Source: Rhodoferax aquaticus
Lineage (GTDB): Bacteria; Pseudomonadota; Gammaproteobacteria; Burkholderiales; Burkholderiaceae_C
NCBI RefSeq assembly: GCF_006974105.1
Contig: NZ_CP036282.1
Coordinates: 2,728,001 to 2,792,000, forward strand
Direction of reading: 5' to 3'
DNA length: 64,000 bases
A program made the position numbers and the translations under genes. Every line of letters starts with the position of its first letter. The first letter of the stretch is position 1. Under the pieces are notes generated by a model. That model was not told where the DNA came from and ran no database searches. It worked only from the letters and a program-made list of their open reading frames with translations. Positions 60,333 to 64,000 of this stretch are shown in pieces.

Positions 60333-61040
60333 ATGGCAAATACCCTCACACTCATCAGCCACGCACTGTGTCCCTATGTGCAGCGCGCAGCCATTGCCCT
60401 CGCAGAAAAAGGCATTGCCTTTGAGCGCATCGACATCGATCTGGCCAATAAGCCCGCATGGTTTTTGCAGGTATCTCCGCTAGGCAAAACCCCTGTGCTC
60501 TTGGTAGATGGCGAAGCCATTTTTGAGTCTGCCGTGATCTGCGAATACCTGGACGACACCACCCTCCCGCGCTTGCACCCCGAAAATGCCCTACAACGCG
60601 CCCAGCACCGCGCCTGGATGGAGTTTGGCTCAGCCACACTCAACACCATTGCGGCGCTGTACAGCGCACAAGACAAGGCGGCACTGAGTCAAAAAACCTT
60701 GGAACTACGGGCCAAGTTCGCGCAACTTGAAGCGCAGTTGGGGGCCGGCCCCTACTTTGCGGGGGAACGATTTAGTCTGGTAGACGCTGTGTTTGGCCCC
60801 GTATTTCGGTACTTTGATGTGCTGGACCACTACACGGAGCAAGCCTTCTTCGATGGCCTGCCCAAAGTGCAGGCTTGGCGGGCTGCACTGGCACTTCGCC
60901 CATCAGTCGTTGAGGCCGTGGCCCCTCACTACGCGGACTTACTCACACATTTTTTGCGCAACCGCAGCGGCGCGCTGGCCGCGCGCATGCAAGGCACCCA
61001 TGCATCACCAGCCATTGCCCAACCCGTTTGCACGATCTAA
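60333..61040 (+). CDS. Glutathione S-transferase (Cys-type)
   Basis: 235 residues. The thioredoxin-like N-terminal domain starts ANTLTLISHALCPYVQRAAI; the catalytic position is the Cys in the LCPYVQR motif, as in omega/lambda-like GSTs, and the glutathione-binding ES is in AIFESAVICEYLDD. The C-terminal helical domain is complete. The start at 60333 is preferred to GTG 60318, which overlaps the doxX-like stop. Confidence 0.92.
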   Translation: MANTLTLISHALCPYVQRAAIALAEKGIAFERIDIDLANKPAWFLQVSPLGKTPVLLVDGEAIFESAVICEYLDDTTLPRLHPENALQRAQHRAWMEFGSATLNTIAALYSAQDKAALSQKTLELRAKFAQLEAQLGAGPYFAGERFSLVDAVFGPVFRYFDVLDHYTEQAFFDGLPKVQAWRAALALRPSVVEAVAPHYADLLTHFLRNRSGALAARMQGTHASPAIAQPVCTI

Positions 61041-61069
61041 GAGCCTTCTCAACCACTAGGACACTCACC

Positions 61070-61687
61070 ATGACACTCTCCGTACAACAAGCGCTGGAAC
61101 AGCGCAACGCCACCAACCACTTTGACAGCGCCCGCCCCGTGACGGATGCGCAATTGCAAGAGCTGCTGCGCTTGGCCACTTTGGCGCCAAGTGCTTACAA
61201 CTTGCAAAACTGGAGCTTCATTGCAGTACGTAGCGCCACCGCTAAAGAGCAGCTCAAAGCAGCTGCGTACCAGCAAGCCAAGGTCACAGAAGCACCGCTC
61301 ACACTGATTGTGTGTGGCACCCTGCAAGCCCATCGCACCTTGGCGGCTCGCTTGCAGCCATCTATTGACGCCAAGCTACTCCCGACCAGCGTGGTGGAGT
61401 CTTGGGTTGCCATGGCCAACGGCTCACATGAGGGCAACGCACAACTCCAGCGGGACGAGGCGTTTCGCAGCGCCTCACTCGCAGCCATGGCGTTGATGCT
61501 GGCCGCCCAGTCCGTGGGCTTGTCCACGGGCCCCATGAGCGGCTTTGACCCCGCAGCCGTGGCACAAGCGTTTTCACTCAGCCCCAACGAAGTACCGGTG
61601 ATGTTGATTACGCTGGGCTACGCCGCACCGGGCAACTGGGCCCAAAAACCGCGTGAGGCCGTCAGCACGGTGTTGCGCACGGTCTAA
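61070..61687 (+). CDS. Nitroreductase family protein
   Basis: 205 residues of the FMN-dependent nitroreductase fold: SVQQALEQRNATNHFDSA at the start, the LATLAPSAYNLQNWSFIAV substrate/FMN loop, and the C-terminal LITLGYAAPGNWAQKPR. It likely reduces quinones or nitro compounds with NAD(P)H. Third gene of the DoxX-GST unit; the group looks like an electrophile-stress response. Confidence 0.91.
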   Translation: MTLSVQQALEQRNATNHFDSARPVTDAQLQELLRLATLAPSAYNLQNWSFIAVRSATAKEQLKAAAYQQAKVTEAPLTLIVCGTLQAHRTLAARLQPSIDAKLLPTSVVESWVAMANGSHEGNAQLQRDEAFRSASLAAMALMLAAQSVGLSTGPMSGFDPAAVAQAFSLSPNEVPVMLITLGYAAPGNWAQKPREAVSTVLRTV

Positions 61688-62106
61688 GTTAGGTTGAACC
61701 GCCCCGCGCAGAGTGCCTGGGGCGGCGCTTGGCGCGTTGAAGTTGATAGACTTCACGCAATGACTGACAGCGACAAGACCCACACCCCCATGATGGCCCA
61801 TCATTTTGGCGTTACTCTATAACCCGCATGGATATTGGGGTTGTGAAGTAATCAGTGATTATTTGGCGGCGATTTGGTGGAGTTGGTTGTAGCTCGTTAG
61901 ACCTTATGCCCCTTGGGGGGCTCGTTTCTTAAGGATTACGAGGTAATGTGCTCAGCCAAAGGCCCCTAACAGCGCGTCCATGCAAAAACTTGGCGGAGTC
62001 GGCAGCGCATTCATCTAAGGCAAAAGTCTGATCAATGGTTGCCTGGCTTGTGGCCAACAACGCCTCAACATGACACCAAATTGCAAAACTTGGCTCGAGC
62101 CAAGTT
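61688..62106. other. Gene-poor boundary region
   Basis: This 419-base stretch has no well-supported gene. It is richer in A/T than the genes to its left and contains the small hairpin GCCCCTTGGGGGGC (61908-61921). A 61-codon frame on the minus strand (61929-62114, GTG start overlapping the umuC stop) is possible but overlaps the hairpin below, so I do not call it. The stretch may mark the edge of acquired DNA. Confidence 0.5.
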
Positions 62107-62108
62107 TT
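62085..62108 (-). terminator. Perfect 24-bp palindrome at the umuC stop
   Basis: AAAACTTGGCTC and GAGCCAAGTTTT are exact complements; as RNA this forms a 10-bp stem with loop TCGA. It starts within the stop codon of the truncated umuC and ends with a T-run on the minus strand, so it looks like an intrinsic terminator. Confidence 0.6.
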
Positions 62109-63108
62109 ATGCACGGGCTACCGGCATGTCATCCCACTCGGTCGTGTAGGCCGGTGTTCTGCGCTCCTGCTTCATCGTCCAATCCTTCGGGGCCTTGCCA
62201 AATTTAGCACTCCCGATCTTGACTGTTCCTCTCCCCCACCGATCATTCACGGCATCCAAAGCAAGCATCAAACGATTGCGATCCCGTTCCGACTCTGGCT
62301 CACCTAAGTCGAGCTCAATCTGCTCCACCGCACTGCTGGATAAATCCAAAAGCATCACCCCGGCCTTGGCATATTGAAATCCCGGCTTGTAGATGGCTTT
62401 AAGGCCCATGATCGCGGCTCCTGCAATGCTTGCTGTGTCACTGCAAGGACGCCTTAGTGGCACAACGATGGAACGTGAATACTGGGGCGTTTTGCGAAAC
62501 GGGCTTGTTCTTACAAACACCAAGACTGAACCCGTCACTCCATCTTGTGAACGCAGCTTCTCGGCAGCACGAGATGCGAACTCGCTGACTGCCTCAATCA
62601 AGGGCCTGAGTGACTCCACAGGGTGCCCAAAGGAGCGTGTGCAAGCAATCTGCTTTTTGTTGGCAGGAGCCTCTTCAAATCCAATGCATGGCGTGCCTTG
62701 CAGCTCACGCACTGTGCGCTCAAGAACCACCGACCAGCCACGCTTTACCGTAGCCGGATCCATTGACGCCAGTTCAAAAGCGTTTTGAACGCCTGCCGCC
62801 TGCAACTGCTTACTGATCTGACGACCGACTCCCCAAATCTCACCTACTTCAGTCGCACGCAAAAGCTCCGCAAGCTCTTGCTGAGTTAGCACGGAGAGAT
62901 CGCACACCTGAGCATGCTGGACCGGATAAATTCCGGGCTTTCTCTCACTGCTTTTGGCCACATGATTGGCAAACTTCGCCAGTGTTTTTGTGGGGCCAAT
63001 GCCAATGCTGCTGGGAATTCCAATCCAGCGCAGCACCCGATCTCTGATGGCAAAGGATCGCTTCTTCAAATCTCCCCGCACACCATCGAGACCTATGAAG
63101 CACTCTTC
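62107..63108 (-). pseudogene. umuC: Truncated Y-family DNA polymerase (UmuC-like), palm missing
   Basis: The product of the frame from GTG 63081 is 324 residues: finger/thumb motifs GIGPTKTLAKFANHVAK, the helix-hairpin-helix stretch EIWGVGRQISKQLQAAG, and the C-terminal DUF4113-like region ending WDDMPVARA. Complete UmuC proteins have about 420 residues; the first 100 or so, with the metal-binding D-x-N and S-x-D-E motifs, are absent. In-frame codons up to about 63108 still read like the family (ECFIGLDGV), but upstream homology stops. It cannot be a working polymerase. Confidence 0.8.
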
Positions 63109-63189
63109 TGGGGCTTGCCATCCGTTAGGATGGCTGTAGACTTTCCCCTGTCTCTTTGAGACGAGTAGCAGAAGGGGGTCTGGGGGAGG

Positions 63190-63489
63190 ATGGCGTCTGT
63201 GGATAACTCTGTTTTGATGCGTTGGCGTGCGATGGATTCGTCCTTTTGCTTAAAGGCGCTGGCAGATCACGCCAAGGAAGATCGCAGCTTTCAACCTCGA
63301 TCTGACCCGCGCACCTCGCGGTGGCATGCCTATGTCGCAGGCCAGGATGTCGAGTTGCTTTGCACTGGTCCGAAGTTCTGGGACTCCCGCGCAGAACATG
63401 GCGGTGGAGGCGCAGTGGATCTCGTCATGCACCTTTTTGGACTGAATTTCAAGCAGGCAGTCGCAATGCTCAAGGACCGAGGCCTTTGA
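63190..63489 (+). CDS. Small CHC2-like (primase zinc-finger fold) protein
   Basis: 99 residues. The C-terminal part (FWDSRAEHGGGGAVDLVMHL and FGLNFKQAVAMLKDRG) resembles the CHC2/DUF3991 region of Toprim primase-like proteins of mobile elements, without zinc-ligand cysteines. It is shorter than those proteins, so it may be a truncated N-terminal piece. GGGGAGG lies six bases before the ATG. Divergent from the umuC remnant and directly before a recombinase. Confidence 0.62.
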   Translation: MASVDNSVLMRWRAMDSSFCLKALADHAKEDRSFQPRSDPRTSRWHAYVAGQDVELLCTGPKFWDSRAEHGGGGAVDLVMHLFGLNFKQAVAMLKDRGL

Positions 63490-63513
63490 TGCGCCTCACC
63501 AGATAAGAGGCTC

Positions 63514-64000
63514 ATGGAACTTGTTTACTCCACCGAAGATTTCTTGCTCAAGGGGCAGCCCTATCCTGGGTTCCCCATTCTTTTGCATGACTCGATGGAA
63601 AGCTGCGTCCACGCGAACAGCTTCATGCGGCATTACCTTCTGCGCGGCACGATTGGATCAAAGCGCTCGTGGCCAAGCACTGGACGGGCCATGTATGACT
63701 ATTTCAGCTTTCTCCAGGTCCACGAATTGAATTGGGATGACGTTCAACGTGGTGAGGAACACAGCCTCGTCGCAGCATACCGGGACTACTGTCTGGACAC
63801 GATTGGGCTCGCGCGCAGCACGGTGAACCAGCGCCTGCTGTATGTCTGTGAGTTCTACAAATACGCGCTCAAAGAGGGCTGGGTAGACGCTATTCCATTT
63901 GGTTATGAGGAGCGCAATATCAGCCGGACTGGCTATCTTGCCCATGTCGACGCCTCTGGCGGGAAAACGATGGCGAGGGACGTCAGCCTAAAAAAACACC
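63514..64000 (+). CDS. Tyrosine recombinase/integrase (3'-partial)
   Basis: An open frame of 162 codons from ATG 63514 to the right edge, without a stop. Residues 1-75 (YSTEDFLLKGQPYPGFPILL, NSFMRHYLLRG) and the helical core-binding-like region (VAAYRDYCLDTIGLARSTVN, LYVCEFYKYALKEGWV) resemble site-specific integrases that have an N-terminal SAM-like domain. The catalytic R-H-R-Y domain would lie outside the window. It marks the start of a mobile element or a recombinase module. Confidence 0.8.
   Translation, partial: MELVYSTEDFLLKGQPYPGFPILLHDSMESCVHANSFMRHYLLRGTIGSKRSWPSTGRAMYDYFSFLQVHELNWDDVQRGEEHSLVAAYRDYCLDTIGLARSTVNQRLLYVCEFYKYALKEGWVDAIPFGYEERNISRTGYLAHVDASGGKTMARDVSLKKH

Noticed and set aside
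61929..62114. A 61-codon minus-strand frame with GTG start overlapping the umuC stop
   Set aside because: It overlaps the perfect hairpin at 62085-62108 and has no recognisable family; it could still be a coupled small gene, so it is only mentioned in the boundary region.
63658..63945. A 95-codon minus-strand frame inside the integrase region
   Set aside because: The plus-strand integrase frame is open to the edge and shows recombinase-like features; this is its complement.
1..64000. CRISPR arrays, prophage structural genes, rRNA operons, toxin-antitoxin or restriction systems
   Set aside because: No regularly spaced direct repeats, no rRNA stretches, and no such gene families were seen in any reading frame reviewed.

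Overview
The window looks like a chromosomal segment of a betaproteobacterium of the order Burkholderiales, most likely family Comamonadaceae (Rhodoferax/Polaromonas-like). The reasons are the gene order pnp - quinone oxidoreductase - tpiA - secG - tRNA-Leu - nuoA to nuoN - DUF2818, the pmbA / yjgA / mog and cysE / trmJ / suhB neighbourhoods, and many copies of a roughly 50-bp interspersed palindromic repeat that I recall as common in that family. The assignment rests on gene content only; no database search was run.

Layout. 0-8 kb (+): an FtsX-type ABC permease cut by the left edge, an AttH/CrtC-like secreted protein, an MsbA-type ABC exporter, two small tandem proteins of unknown function that share a C-terminal motif, and glutamate dehydrogenase. 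8-28.8 kb (-): one long transcriptional direction from rpsO and pnp through a quinone oxidoreductase, tpiA, secG, tRNA-Leu(GAG), all 14 complex I genes, DUF2818, a NUDIX hydrolase and a DUF1178 protein, closed by a bidirectional terminator shared with gdhA. 29-37.5 kb: a small heat-shock protein, tsaD, gmhA, a GNAT gene, a tandem glycine riboswitch in front of a dadA-type dehydrogenase, an N-terminally extended RsmH paralogue, and small stand-alone enzymes. 37.6-41.5 kb (+): an FbpABC-type ferric iron importer behind a Fur-box-like promoter. 41.5-50.6 kb: ybiB, a VOC protein, a HI0933 flavoprotein, rpsU-yqeY, pmbA, yjgA-mog, cysE, trmJ and suhB. 50.6-61.7 kb: a PAS-GGDEF-EAL c-di-GMP protein, a glutathione peroxidase, an SDR, an MgtA-type P-type ATPase, a lipoprotein, and a LysR gene divergent from a DoxX-GST-nitroreductase operon.

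The last 2.3 kb (61.7-64 kb) looks different. After a gene-poor stretch come a Y-family polymerase (UmuC) lacking its N-terminal catalytic palm, a small CHC2-like protein, and a tyrosine recombinase running off the right edge. I read this as the left margin of an integrated element or a graveyard of one.

The most notable signals outside ordinary annotation are the interspersed repeat family, which has entered at least three genes in frame (an FtsX permease, a HI0933 flavoprotein and TrmJ) and forms perfect hairpins between convergent genes; the tandem small-protein pair; the glycine riboswitch controlling an amino-acid dehydrogenase; the RsmH paralogue; and the mobile-element junction at the right. 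I did not find a clearly new multi-gene defence or metabolic system.
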